From: CANNBR01 sp964604015
Lineage (GTDB): Bacteria; Babelota; Babeliae; Babelales; CAIQNR01
Length of the DNA: 64,000 nt
Direction of reading: 5' to 3'
NCBI GenBank assembly: GCA_964604015.1
Contig: CAZRXF010000012.1
Location: 1-64,000 of the forward strand
Part shown: positions 51,999-61,375 of the stretch, in pieces
How positions within the stretch are numbered: the stretch's first letter is position 1
How the letters are laid out: every line of letters starts with the position of its first letter
Translations under genes and position numbers: made by a program
Notes under the pieces: generated by a model
Databases searched by the model: none
Told to the model about the DNA's origin: nothing
The model's input: the letters and a program-made list of their open reading frames with translations, nothing else

Positions 51999-53129
51999 TT
52001 ACTCAACAACTACTCGGTTAATGGCGGGATTAATGCGTGAAACAAACTCATAATTGATAGTGCGGCACTGGTCGGCAATCGTTTCAGCAGTGATCAAATG
52101 TTCAGCTCCCAAGAGGGTCACTTCATCTCCTACTGCTATGTCGGGATTGGTGGTAACGTCCACGATACACAGATTCATAGCGATTCTCCCGCGGACAGGG
52201 AAAAACTGATCATGTATTTTCACCATGCCTTGATTTGAAAGGCGCCGATCATAGCCGTCATAGTATCCCACCGGAAGTAACGCAGTTTCTGCTATGACGG
52301 GTGTTTGATACGTGCAGTCGTAGCCAATGTAACTGCCTGCAGGAACTGTTTTGCGGGCAATTACTCGCGTTTTCCATTGCATGACTGGGCGTAAAAAAAA
52401 TCCAGGATGCAGCGTTTCCATGCGTACCTTACTTTCAACGGAGGACCAGAGTCCGTAGGTACCAATCCCCAAACGGGCAAAAGTGAGGTGACTTTGGGGC
52501 AGTGACGTAATGGCGGCAGAGCTTGCAAAATGTTTCAGTGGAATATGAATGCCCTCTTTTTCTACGGCATCAATCAATGTGAAAAGTCGTTCAAGCTGGA
52601 GGTGAGAAAAGGAGAGATCACTGCGTTCTGAAGCTGCAAAGTGGGAAAAAATACCCACCAATTCAATGCCAGGAAGGGATGCACATGTGCGGATAAAATC
52701 ATATGCTTCCTGGTGATGAATGCCAAGACGAGAGAGGCCTGTATCAATTTTCAGGTGAATGCGAGCTTTTTTACCAAGACGTTGTGCTATACGGTTTGCC
52801 TCCTCAAGAAACAGTGGATCGTAGACAACGATATCAATGTCATGGTTAATCGCATGCGCAATCTGGGTATCGATGATACTCAAAGCAAGGATTGGTTTTG
52901 TAATGCCCGCATTGCGAAGATGCCATGCTTCAGAACTGCTGACAACGCATAGATACCCCACATCGGCAGAGGTATCGAGAATCTTTGCAATCTCCAGGAT
53001 GCCATGCCCATAGGCGTTACTTTTAATAACAGGAGCAAGCAGTGCGTGAGCGCTCAATACCCTTCGGTAACTTGCAATATTGTGGAGCAGGGCGCTTCTA
53101 CTAATTTCTACGGTGCTGTGGGGAAACAT
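51999..53129 (-). CDS. alr: Alanine racemase
   Basis: A 376-residue PLP enzyme making D-alanine for peptidoglycan. The PLP lysine is in VIKSNAYGHG near residue 34, and the second catalytic Tyr is in YIGYDCTYQ, followed by LLPVGYYDGYDRRLSN and GRIAMNLCIVDVT. ATG 53129 is chosen because MFPHSTVEISRSALLHNI is the normal N-terminus. A longer frame to 53366 would run antisense into rlmB with no family similarity. AAGG lies nine bases upstream. Peptidoglycan synthesis of some kind is therefore likely. Confidence 0.94.
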   Translation of the reverse strand: MFPHSTVEISRSALLHNIASYRRVLSAHALLAPVIKSNAYGHGILEIAKILDTSADVGYLCVVSSSEAWHLRNAGITKPILALSIIDTQIAHAINHDIDIVVYDPLFLEEANRIAQRLGKKARIHLKIDTGLSRLGIHHQEAYDFIRTCASLPGIELVGIFSHFAASERSDLSFSHLQLERLFTLIDAVEKEGIHIPLKHFASSAAITSLPQSHLTFARLGIGTYGLWSSVESKVRMETLHPGFFLRPVMQWKTRVIARKTVPAGSYIGYDCTYQTPVIAETALLPVGYYDGYDRRLSNQGMVKIHDQFFPVRGRIAMNLCIVDVTTNPDIAVGDEVTLLGAEHLITAETIADQCRTINYEFVSRINPAINRVVVE

Positions 53130-53202
53130 TTTTTCTACCTTGATTAGATAAGTTCGGAGCCAAAGGTATCTTTTCTGGCTAAAAAGGCAATAGAAACGTA
53201 TT

Positions 53203-53230
53203 TTGAGGTCATCAAGAGCCGTGGTATACT
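53203..53230 (+). promoter_or_regulatory. Sigma-70 promoter of rlmB
   Basis: TTGAGG at 53203-53208, a 16-base spacer and TATACT at 53225-53230, 35 bases before the GTG start of rlmB. Confidence 0.7.
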
Positions 53231-53265
53231 GATCCTTCCCTCTTTTTAACGGTGAAGGATAAGCG

Positions 53266-54000
53266 GTGAAAAAAACAGCTCGAAAAACGGTCGTTTCTGA
53301 ACTTGTGTACGGTGTGCATCCGGTACGTGAACTTCTTATGCAAAAAAAACGTAAGGTGTACGACATTCTGACGCTTGCAGATGATCCTAAAGTGTGGTCA
53401 GAGCTTGAACAGTTTCTTCCTAAATATCCGTATTCGCTGCACCGTCTTTCTCGCCAGCAGTTGTCAGACCGTATCGGTACAACCGATCACCAAGGAATTG
53501 CAGCCGTGGCTGAACCTTTTGCGTTTCGTAAAAAGTTTTTCGATGCAAAACGCGAACCGTTTCTAGTGATGCTTGATGGCATTCAAGATGTTCGCAATTT
53601 GGGCGCTATCATTCGTTCTGCGTATTGCACCGGTGTAGATGGGGTGATTCTTATTCAAAAACAGGGGGCAGCATTGACCGCGCCTGCACTCAAAGCGTCA
53701 GCGGGTCTTGCAGAGCGCATGAGTATCTACCAAACAACATCGGCTGCTGTTGCCATTCAAGAATTAAAACAGGCGGGATACACCTTGTACGTTGCTGCAC
53801 TTGGAAAAGAAGCAAACGCATACACGCTTACGTATCAAAAACCACTGTGTTTGGTGATAGGAAGTGAGGGGCAAGGAGTGTCTCAGCACTCGCTTAAAGC
53901 GGGCGCGATTGTTACCTTACCCCAAAAATCTGCCGATGTTTCGTATAACGCTTCTGTTGCTGCGGGCATTCTGATGTCAGTTATTGCGCATCAAAAATAG
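53266..54000 (+). CDS. rlmB: 23S rRNA (guanosine-2'-O)-methyltransferase RlmB-type
   Basis: A 244-residue SPOUT methyltransferase. The N-terminal substrate-binding domain (LVYGVHPVRELLMQKKRKV) precedes the catalytic knot with LDGIQDVRNLGAIIRSAYCTGVDGVIL, LCLVIGSEGQGVS and TLPQKSADVSYNASVAAGILM, close to RlmB/TrmH-3 motifs. The Ser-Leu-Asn motif is here SYN, a known variation. It starts at GTG 53266 with AAGGA six bases upstream. Divergent from alr. Confidence 0.88.
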   Translation: MKKTARKTVVSELVYGVHPVRELLMQKKRKVYDILTLADDPKVWSELEQFLPKYPYSLHRLSRQQLSDRIGTTDHQGIAAVAEPFAFRKKFFDAKREPFLVMLDGIQDVRNLGAIIRSAYCTGVDGVILIQKQGAALTAPALKASAGLAERMSIYQTTSAAVAIQELKQAGYTLYVAALGKEANAYTLTYQKPLCLVIGSEGQGVSQHSLKAGAIVTLPQKSADVSYNASVAAGILMSVIAHQK

Positions 54001-54061
54001 TCTCAGCCGGATCGTTAGTCTTCTTTACGGATGGGCTTTGTGCTGACAAAATAGCTGAATG

Positions 54062-54478
54062 TTATGAGTGATATTCCGATTGGGAATGGGTTTTTGATAG
54101 CTCTTCCATGATCTTGAACAGCCCAAATTCACCGCGAAAGCTATAGAGTTCCTTGGCCTGTTCTTCGAGTTTTTTACGCAGATTTGTTTCTTCTTTTTGC
54201 AATGCCAGGAGTGTTGCCCGTTCAGAGGGAGTTGATATCCTATCTTCTTTTTCCAAGGTTTCTTTGAGTCGTTCAGTTACTTTGATGTTCCTTGTGCTAA
54301 TTTCTTGCAGCTTGGTTTCTAGTTCTTTTGTTTGTCTGAGTTGCTTATGTAAGAAAAGTTCAGGAGCAAGATAGGTGTGGACCGGTCTTACGGCTCCTAT
54401 TGCTCTTTTTGCCCATTGGCAAGGATGCGCGAGAAAAGGGAAAACCATAACTACCACTAAAAAAAGTAATTTTTTCAT
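54062..54478 (-). CDS. Exported coiled-coil protein, unknown
   Basis: A 138-residue protein with a signal peptide (MKKLLFLVVVMVFPFLAHP) and a long charged coiled coil (about 50-120, with repeated KEL/EKL heptads). ATG 54478 is preferred because GGAGC lies six bases upstream and the signal then starts correctly. No family recognised; it could be a periplasmic adaptor. Confidence 0.55.
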   Translation of the reverse strand: MKKLLFLVVVMVFPFLAHPCQWAKRAIGAVRPVHTYLAPELFLHKQLRQTKELETKLQEISTRNIKVTERLKETLEKEDRISTPSERATLLALQKEETNLRKKLEEQAKELYSFRGEFGLFKIMEELSKTHSQSEYHS

Positions 54479-54661
54479 AATAAGCTCCATTTAATTTCGT
54501 TAGCTTAATTCTATTATGAATAAAATAGCATAAATTTCTTGTTCGCACAAATGGGGTAAGAAGGGCAAAAAGCTATTTAGAAGGTAGTAGTTCGCTCTCG
54601 GGAAAGAAGAACAATGATCGTTGCGTGCAAGTTTTATCTTTGTAAATCAGCTCAAATAAAA
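54479..54661. other. Non-coding gap
   Basis: AT-rich space between two minus-strand genes. Apart from the terminator at 54662-54706, nothing recognised. Confidence 0.4.
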
Positions 54662-54706
54662 AATAAGCCACCAGACGAGAGGTTTTGTCTTTGCTGGTGG
54701 CTTATT
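54662..54706 (-). terminator. Terminator of the large ankyrin gene
   Basis: AATAAGCCACCAG at 54662-54674 and CTGGTGGCTTATT at 54694-54706 are exact reverse complements. On the minus strand the stem is followed by a T-rich tail, 65 bases past the ankyrin stop. Confidence 0.85.
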
Positions 54707-54771
54707 CAAAAATCTGCTGATGCGCTGTCGATAGTTTGACGTCAGTTGGTGCACATCAAAAGTAAATCAAA

Positions 54772-57405
54772 TCAGTAAAGGATTTCCAGGTTTGTGAGGA
54801 AGTTTATGCAGGTTTGGTCTGTGGTAAGATCAAGTGCCATCAATCCGTTCGGGTTTTGGACATTCAGATTAATGTCTGGAATGGCGGTTAGTATCTTGAT
54901 GAGTGGTAGGGAATTATTCTGTGCTGCATACATGAGCGCAGTCATACCAGTGCTGTCTTGAACGTTTGCATTAACCCCTTTTATCTGAGCAATGAGTTGC
55001 ACAAGAGCAGCACTTCCTGTGCCTACTGCCAGTATGAGTACTGTCTGACTTTGTTGTGATGGTGCGTTGACCGCATTGATTGATGCCTGAACAGTTGGAT
55101 AGGTTAGCAATAATTTTGTAAGTGCAAGTGCATTTGAAGGTGCTGTGACTGCATACATGAGTGGCGTATTTGAACCGAAAGTAGATGAATTTGGTTGTAT
55201 AGGATTAGCTTCTGCTTTAAGGAGCATCCTGGCTATTTCAAGATTCCCTTGTTGAAGAGCAAGCATCAGAGGAGTGTTGTTTCCTGGATTTGTAAGATTA
55301 GGATTGGCTCCTGCGTTAAGGAGTGCTTGAACGATAGTGGGCTGCTGGTTACTCGCAATACTGAAAAGCAGTGCTGTCATAGAGGTGTTTGAAATAGAAA
55401 ATATGCTATTAGGGTCAGCTCCCATAGCTAAAGCCTTTTTGACCCCCTTGAGATCTTCTTGGGCGATTGCATTGCCCAGTAGTTGCTCTGCTTCCATTGC
55501 TCGTTCAAGAAGCGTTATGCATGCTGACTGATTATACTGTTGTGCAAGGCTCAAAGCTGTTTGTCCCTGGTTGTTTTGGGCGTTCAATGAAGCGCTGATT
55601 CCAGGACAAGTTAACAGTGCTTGCGTGGTTTCTTTTGCCAGGCGTGGGCTTACAAGACTTACGGCATTCATAAGCGGCGTCCATCCTTGATTGTCGGCGA
55701 TATTTGGGTTGATTCCTTTTACTTGGCACAGGAGTTTGACCACGGAAACATTTCCCGCAAGGCAAGCAAGGTTGAGAGCGGTTTGTGAAGTTTGGTTGAC
55801 TGCATTGAGAGAGAGTTCAATATCATGACGCTGCAAAAGGATCTCTGTTATGGTTGCCGCAATTTCTTGATTTTCGAGAACCGCAGCAGCCATAAGTGTT
55901 GTCCAACCTTGTTTATCGGCGATAGTTGGATTTACGCCTCGTGTCTGACAGAGAAGCTTTACAGCGGAGGGGTTACTAGTTTCTACAGCTAGCTTGAGCG
56001 CTGAGTCCCCAAAAGAATTGGTTGCATTGAGAGACGGTTCAATCCCAGGGCATTCCAAGAGAAGTTCTGTCATGTGTGTTGCAACAGCTGGATTGTGGAA
56101 AGCTACGGCATCCATGAGTGGCGTCCAGCCCTCGTTATCAGTGATACCGGGATTGATTCCTCTTGTTTGGCAGAGAATTTTTACCACTGCAGGATTTCCA
56201 ATATAGGCCGCTATGTTGAGAGCTGATACCCCAAAAGAATTTCTTGTATTAAGAGACTGCTCAATGCCTGGACACTGCAAAAGAATCCGCGTCATGTGTG
56301 CTGCCGTGTTGGGATTTTTAAGATTTACAGCAGCCATGAGGGGCGTCCAGTTATGAAGAGCAGCGATATTTGGATTGATTCTTGTTGTCTGGCACAGAAG
56401 GGTTACAATGGCGGTATTGGCTGAGTAGATAGCCCATGAAAGAGCCGTTTCAGAATGTTTGTCTGCCGCGTTGATATCCGCCCCTGCTTTGAGTAGGGCT
56501 GTGGCAATTGTCTGATTTGCTTGGTTTACGCGGCGAGTCTTTTTTTCTTGCGATGTAGAGCGTGCCACGTTCATGAGTGGAGTCATCCCAAATTCGTCTC
56601 TTGCATTAGGATTCGCGCCAAAGGTCAGCAGGAGCTGAACCATCTTTGAACAGCTAAATCCTGCGGCATTCATGAGAGGAGTAATTCCATGTGGATCAGG
56701 CTGATTGACCTGTGTCCGCTTATCTTCTAACAGGGCCTTGGCGGCAGGAACAGCTACATCAGCGCAGGTAAGTAATCCGAGCATGGAGCCAAATTGTCCG
56801 ACAGATTGATTGGGATTGAAACCTTTTTGGCTTAAAAGCTGAGTTAAAAGGCGAGGATTCTCGTTGAAATTGTTAATGGCATTTGCAAAAAGATTGGTTC
56901 CTTGGGGAGCATGCTTGCTTTTCAGGAACGCGATGGTTTTGGGGTTAAATCCAAGAAGTGCGTAGTCAAAGGCTGTGCGACCTTCAAGGTCTTTGAGAGT
57001 AAGGTCTGCCCCTTGTTGTATGAGGTATGAAACAAAGGGATTGTTGTTGGTGAAACAGGCCGCAACCATGAGTGGTGTGGTACCAAACTGGTCAGTACCA
57101 TTAATGTTTGCCCCTGCTGCGACAGCTTGTTTCACCCGTTGCAAGGTTGGATTCTCGTTAAAAAGAAGTTGTGTCAAAAGTAGAGAGGGGACTGGCGGAG
57201 TGACTGATTTTTTTGGTTTGGCAGCAACGACTCTTTCTGGTCTGATGATCACGTCTTTTCGATGAGATACAACAGGCCGTTTTGCCTGTAGAACGCTATG
57301 CATGGATTCTTTTTTGATGTGCTGATCAGGATGTTCGATTTTTCTTGTGATGGTGAGCAGTTGGGTACTGGATATCAGCACCAAAGTAAGTAGCCGTATT
57401 TGCAT
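54772..57405 (-). CDS. Large exported ankyrin-repeat protein
   Basis: An 877-residue protein with an N-terminal signal (RLLTLVLISSTQLLTI), a basic linker to about residue 70, then ankyrin repeats to the C-terminus, roughly 18-20 units (DQFGTTPLMVAACFTNNNPFVSYLIQQGADL is typical). Between about residues 340 and 630 the repeats are arranged as four tandem double units of about 73 residues, each with GWTPLM, LLxCPGIE, SLNAxNSFG and VVKLLCQ. Ankyrin proteins mediate protein-protein binding, and exported ones in intracellular bacteria often act on host targets; that role is an inference. It is much larger than the small ankyrin genes at 24.5-25.5 kb. Confidence 0.88.
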   Translation of the reverse strand: MQIRLLTLVLISSTQLLTITRKIEHPDQHIKKESMHSVLQAKRPVVSHRKDVIIRPERVVAAKPKKSVTPPVPSLLLTQLLFNENPTLQRVKQAVAAGANINGTDQFGTTPLMVAACFTNNNPFVSYLIQQGADLTLKDLEGRTAFDYALLGFNPKTIAFLKSKHAPQGTNLFANAINNFNENPRLLTQLLSQKGFNPNQSVGQFGSMLGLLTCADVAVPAAKALLEDKRTQVNQPDPHGITPLMNAAGFSCSKMVQLLLTFGANPNARDEFGMTPLMNVARSTSQEKKTRRVNQANQTIATALLKAGADINAADKHSETALSWAIYSANTAIVTLLCQTTRINPNIAALHNWTPLMAAVNLKNPNTAAHMTRILLQCPGIEQSLNTRNSFGVSALNIAAYIGNPAVVKILCQTRGINPGITDNEGWTPLMDAVAFHNPAVATHMTELLLECPGIEPSLNATNSFGDSALKLAVETSNPSAVKLLCQTRGVNPTIADKQGWTTLMAAAVLENQEIAATITEILLQRHDIELSLNAVNQTSQTALNLACLAGNVSVVKLLCQVKGINPNIADNQGWTPLMNAVSLVSPRLAKETTQALLTCPGISASLNAQNNQGQTALSLAQQYNQSACITLLERAMEAEQLLGNAIAQEDLKGVKKALAMGADPNSIFSISNTSMTALLFSIASNQQPTIVQALLNAGANPNLTNPGNNTPLMLALQQGNLEIARMLLKAEANPIQPNSSTFGSNTPLMYAVTAPSNALALTKLLLTYPTVQASINAVNAPSQQSQTVLILAVGTGSAALVQLIAQIKGVNANVQDSTGMTALMYAAQNNSLPLIKILTAIPDINLNVQNPNGLMALDLTTDQTCINFLTNLEILY

Positions 57406-57617
57406 AGGTTATCTCTCCTTATGATATGCGAAAAAGGTTATTTTTTATGGTCTTATTCAACGTAATGCAAAGCAAATAAATGACGCAATGATCTTTGTTT
57501 TCGATGTCTTCTGCCTTAAAAAGATGACCTACTCGTTGTTTTAGCGCTTATCGTTGACTCGAACAAGCAAAAAGACGTATAAAAAAGATAACTGGGATGT
57601 AATTGAGAAGGGGGAGC

Positions 57618-58379
57618 ATGAAGGGCGTGAAAATTTCGACGGTGCTTGGTTTAGTGTTTCTGGCCCTTGGGGCATATGGTGGATGGTGTGTGTACCGTTT
57701 TTATAAAGATGCGGGCCCTCAATGCGTGTTATCCGATGCTTCATCTCTTTCATTGCTTTCTTCTTCTACCAGTAAAAAGCTCAACTCGTTTTTTAAGAAA
57801 CAAGGAAGAAAATACGAACATGCTTCACTTTTTTGTGCTGCGTTGCAACAGGAATTTCCCGTTTTAAAAGCGGTAACCTGTGAACAAAAAAATTCAAAAA
57901 AGGTGATGATTACTGTCACCTGTGCTCGGCCTTTGTTTGTTGTTAATGAAGGAACGGTGTTAACAGAACTTGAAAAAGAAGTGCCTGCTTCTGTTTATGC
58001 ACCAGAATTGGTTGCAACGCTTGCCCATTTTACGGTCGCCCAGTACGAACCGGGCTCCGGGCTTTCCCAAGACTGTATTTTGTACGTAAAAGGACTTCCT
58101 ACAACGCTTACCAATCTCTATGACGTTGAGTGGGTTGATGATTCTCTGATCAAATTCCATGACAAACAATATCCAGAAATTATGGTACTTGGGTGTGCTG
58201 AAACACACGGAGAACGGCTGTTACATTACTCATGCGATGTTCTTAAAATGGCGCTATTAGAAAGAAAGCCGAGTCGTAAGGGACGTAAAGACGACTGGGT
58301 GATAGATATGAGGTTTAAGGGACAAGTGGTTGTTTTTCCGGGGGGAAAGGGATCGAATGAGAAAGCTGTTTACGGATAA
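57618..58379 (+). CDS. FtsQ/DivIB-like division protein
   Basis: A 253-residue bitopic protein: short cytoplasmic start, one membrane helix (about 8-24, VLGLVFLALGAYGGWCVYRFY) and a periplasmic part with a POTRA-like stretch (EFPVLKAVTCEQKNSKKVMITVTCARPLFVV) as in FtsQ. Sequence similarity is weak; the ftsQ-ftsA-ftsZ order and 23-base overlap with ftsA carry the assignment. FtsQ links the Z-ring proteins to septal wall synthesis. The start ATG 57618 lies behind AAGGGGGAG; an upstream TTG 57603 overlaps that site. Confidence 0.7.
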   Translation: MKGVKISTVLGLVFLALGAYGGWCVYRFYKDAGPQCVLSDASSLSLLSSSTSKKLNSFFKKQGRKYEHASLFCAALQQEFPVLKAVTCEQKNSKKVMITVTCARPLFVVNEGTVLTELEKEVPASVYAPELVATLAHFTVAQYEPGSGLSQDCILYVKGLPTTLTNLYDVEWVDDSLIKFHDKQYPEIMVLGCAETHGERLLHYSCDVLKMALLERKPSRKGRKDDWVIDMRFKGQVVVFPGGKGSNEKAVYG

Positions 58380-59592
58380 GATTGTTGCAGCAATTGATGT
58401 GGGGACGACAAAAATCTGTGTGTTAATTGGGCAACAGCTAGGGGAAAATGATATCGAGATCTTAGGGGTCGGTAAAGTTCCTTCTGAAGGTTTGCGCAAA
58501 GGTGTAGTGGTGGACATGGCAAAAACCATCCGTTCCATAAAGCAAGCGGTGGAAGAAGCCCAATTAATGGCCAATGTGCGTATTGAATCAGCAGTCGTTG
58601 GTATTTCAGGAAGTCATATCCAATCACGTAATGCCTATGGTGCGGTGCCAATTGGTAAAAAGGGAGTAACGCAGGAAGATATTGCAAATGTGATTGCTAA
58701 TGCTCAGGCAGTTCCTCTGCCTGAAGGACAACAGGTTTTGCATGTTCTACCGCAATATTTCAGTATTGATGGGCAAGAGCGGGTACAAGACCCCCTGGGG
58801 ATGTTTGGGATACGCCTTGAGGTGCAAGTACACATGATCACCGGGGCTGTTACCTCAGTTCATAATCTTGTTTCCTGTTGTGAACAAGCAGGGGTACAAG
58901 TGCAGGACGTTATTCTTGAACAACTTGCTTCAGCAAAGGCAGTGCTTAACGAAGACGAACGAGAACTTGGTGTGGGAATGATCGATATCGGTGGGGGGAC
59001 GACCGACCTCGCCATTTATCAGCGGGGAATGATTTGCCATACCATGGTTATTCCGGTGGCGGGAAATCATTTTACCAATGATCTTGCAGTTGGATTGCGC
59101 ATTACTACTCGAGATGCAGAACGGATAAAGCGAGACTATGGACTTGCAACTACCCGTCTGCTAGAAGATGATACCATCATAGAGGGAGAGATGGTTCAAG
59201 GAGAGAGGATGCGCATGATTCACATGAAAGAAATTACCGAGATACTCGAGGCTCGCAGCCAAGAGCTTCTTTTCATGGTGCATGAAGAGATTCTTTCTCG
59301 ACATCTTTCACATCTTCTCGTTTCTGGGTTAGTGATTACGGGTGGTGGCAGTATGCTTGAAGGCCTTAAAGAGGTTGCAGAAGATATCTGCGGCACACCG
59401 GTCCGCATAGGGCGCCCTCGTATTGTGCACAACGATCCAGAAATTCTTGCCAATCCCATCTATGCCACAGGCTATGGGCTCTTGCTCCTTGCATCTGACA
59501 AACTCCATTCTCCAAGCTTGTCTTGCCATGATCAAAAAGGGGTAACCCGATTATTGATGCGTATGAAATCGTGGGTTTCTGACTTTTTTTAG
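58357..59592 (+). CDS. ftsA: Cell division protein FtsA
   Basis: A 411-residue actin-like ATPase tethering FtsZ to the membrane. The phosphate-1 loop is AAIDVGTTKICVLIGQ, phosphate-2 is GMIDIGGGTTDLAIY, and the adenosine motif is LVITGGGSMLEGL. The 1C domain follows the first motif. The C-terminal amphipathic tail (LLMRMKSWVSDFF) would bind the membrane. ATG 58357 follows GGGGGGAAAGGG. It overlaps the FtsQ-like gene and precedes ftsZ by 25 bases. Confidence 0.96.
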   Translation: MRKLFTDKIVAAIDVGTTKICVLIGQQLGENDIEILGVGKVPSEGLRKGVVVDMAKTIRSIKQAVEEAQLMANVRIESAVVGISGSHIQSRNAYGAVPIGKKGVTQEDIANVIANAQAVPLPEGQQVLHVLPQYFSIDGQERVQDPLGMFGIRLEVQVHMITGAVTSVHNLVSCCEQAGVQVQDVILEQLASAKAVLNEDERELGVGMIDIGGGTTDLAIYQRGMICHTMVIPVAGNHFTNDLAVGLRITTRDAERIKRDYGLATTRLLEDDTIIEGEMVQGERMRMIHMKEITEILEARSQELLFMVHEEILSRHLSHLLVSGLVITGGGSMLEGLKEVAEDICGTPVRIGRPRIVHNDPEILANPIYATGYGLLLLASDKLHSPSLSCHDQKGVTRLLMRMKSWVSDFF

Positions 59593-59617
59593 TCATTACA
59601 CAAGAGAGGGGAGTCAC

Positions 59618-61312
59618 ATGATCGAATTAGAGCGAGAAGAAAAAAGCCCAACGGCTATGGCTCGCATAAAGGTAGTGGGCGTTGGCGGCGCAGGAGGAAA
59701 CACTATCAATTGCATGATCGAGTCGGGGTTCGAAGGTGCTGATTTTTATGCAGTAAACACTGATGCGCAAGCACTCAAGGTATCGCGTGCCGGTACTAAG
59801 GTCCAGATCGGCCTTAAATCAACAAAAGGTCTTGGAGCGGGAGCGAACCCAGAAATGGGTAAACGGGCAGTGGAAGAGGATCTTGATAAAGTGATGGAGG
59901 CGTTAAGTGATGCTGACATCGTTTTTGTGACCGGCGGCATGGGAGGTGGAACAGGCTCAGGTGTAGTTCCCGTCTTGGTAAAAGCGTTGAAAGAAAAAGG
60001 CATTCTGACCATTGTAGTGGTAACAAAACCATTCCAGTTTGAAGGAAAGCGCCGTGCTCGTATTGCAGAAGAAGCTTTGGAGACGATCAAAGCAACCGCT
60101 GATACGCTCTTGATTATTCCTAACCAAAAACTCCTTGAAGTGGTTGACGAGAAAGTATCGATGATTGATGCCTTTAGCATGATCAATGATGTGCTTAACC
60201 AATCGGTTCGTAGTATCTCTGAAATCATTACCCGCTCAGGTCACATCAATGTGGATTTTGCTGATGTCAGAGAGATCATGAAAGACAAAGGGCTTGCCGT
60301 TATGGGTACCGCTCGTTGTTCAGGTCATGATCGTGCAAAAAAGGCAGCGTTGGAAGCAGTTTCTTCACCACTCTTGGAAAACATGAGCATCGCCGGAGCG
60401 CGTTCCGTTCTTCTGAACATTACCGGGGGCATGGATCTAGGATTGCAAGAAATCAGCGAAGCTGCATCTTTGATCTACGATCAGGTTGATGAAGAGGCCA
60501 ACATTATTCTCGGCTCTGTCATCGATCCTCAGATGAATAACGAAGTAGTGGTCACGATTATAGCAACCGGCTTTCCAGCTGTTCAGCCAGAATCAACTTT
60601 GCCAAAGGTAGAGGTGAAGTTGGCGGTTGAAAAACGAGAACCTGTTGTGGCTGCTGCGCGCTATCAATCAGTTGCTCAAGCAAAGGCAGCATTAGAACAA
60701 CCGCAAGTTGTTGCTGCTCCTGCCCCCACTCCTGCTGTACACAAACAAGAAGAAGCGCCGGTTATGAAAAAAGAAGTGGTAGCAAAGCAGGAAGCGCAAC
60801 CGTATGTAGCGCCATTTGCTGCCTATGAAAAGCCGATAGAGATGGTACAAGAGATGGCTGCTCCGGTGATGCCTAAAGAGGCCGCAGTGATCGAACAGGC
60901 ACCAGTGATGGTTGAAAAGGCTTGTGTGGTCGTTGAAGCCCCTTGTGTTGAACAACAAGCAAAACCATCAGGAACTTCTGCACTTGATGAAATCAAACGG
61001 GCTGCTGCTGCCGCAATGAGCGCGCCAGCTGTTAAGGTGGAAAAGCCTGAAGCGGCAAAGGTGCTGACCGAGGAAGAAGAGTTTGAACTTCTATTAAAAG
61101 AAGAAGCAGAACTCCTTGCTCGAAAAGCTGCCCTTGGAAAAGCAACAGGAAGAATGCCAGAAGCGGCTGTTCACATGCATGAAAGAGTTGCAGAAGAACA
61201 GGTGCCGGCTGCCGTGCAAGAGCGCCCAGCTGCTCACGGAGTGGTTGATGTTAACGATCTTGACATCCCGGCATTTATGAGAAAAAACGCAAAAGAAAAA
61301 AGAGCCGAATAG
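59618..61312 (+). CDS. ftsZ: Cell division GTPase FtsZ
   Basis: A 564-residue tubulin homologue that forms the division ring. The GTP-binding signature GGMGGGTGSG is near residues 106-115, preceded by KVVGVGGAGGNTINCM and followed by the T7 region (FADVREIMKDKGLAVMGT). The globular part ends near 325. A long Ala/Val/Glu-rich linker (about 330-540) follows, then the conserved tail peptide DVNDLDIPAFMRKN that binds FtsA. Total length is well above the usual 350-400 because of the linker. The ribosome site is GAGGGGAG. Confidence 0.97.
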   Translation: MIELEREEKSPTAMARIKVVGVGGAGGNTINCMIESGFEGADFYAVNTDAQALKVSRAGTKVQIGLKSTKGLGAGANPEMGKRAVEEDLDKVMEALSDADIVFVTGGMGGGTGSGVVPVLVKALKEKGILTIVVVTKPFQFEGKRRARIAEEALETIKATADTLLIIPNQKLLEVVDEKVSMIDAFSMINDVLNQSVRSISEIITRSGHINVDFADVREIMKDKGLAVMGTARCSGHDRAKKAALEAVSSPLLENMSIAGARSVLLNITGGMDLGLQEISEAASLIYDQVDEEANIILGSVIDPQMNNEVVVTIIATGFPAVQPESTLPKVEVKLAVEKREPVVAAARYQSVAQAKAALEQPQVVAAPAPTPAVHKQEEAPVMKKEVVAKQEAQPYVAPFAAYEKPIEMVQEMAAPVMPKEAAVIEQAPVMVEKACVVVEAPCVEQQAKPSGTSALDEIKRAAAAAMSAPAVKVEKPEAAKVLTEEEEFELLLKEEAELLARKAALGKATGRMPEAAVHMHERVAEEQVPAAVQERPAAHGVVDVNDLDIPAFMRKNAKEKRAE

Positions 61313-61317
61313 CTCTT
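61298..61317 (+). terminator. Small hairpin over the ftsZ stop
   Basis: AAAGAGC and GCTCTTT flank the loop CGAATA across the ftsZ stop codon, followed by a T/C-rich stretch. It may assist the larger terminator downstream. Confidence 0.35.
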
Positions 61318-61335
61318 TCTTCTTACCGTAAAAAC

Positions 61336-61371
61336 AAAAAGGGAACGGTCGAAATGACGTTCCCTTTTTTT
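61336..61371. terminator. Bidirectional terminator after ftsZ
   Basis: AAAAAGGGAACG at 61336-61347 pairs exactly with CGTTCCCTTTTT at 61358-61369, loop of ten bases, with T on the right and A on the left. It serves ftsZ and the convergent gene ending at 61376. Confidence 0.93.
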
Positions 61372-61375
61372 AATC

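Noticed and set aside
53130..53366. A longer alanine racemase starting at 53366
   Set aside because: The extra 79 residues are antisense to rlmB and its promoter and do not resemble the family's N-terminus.
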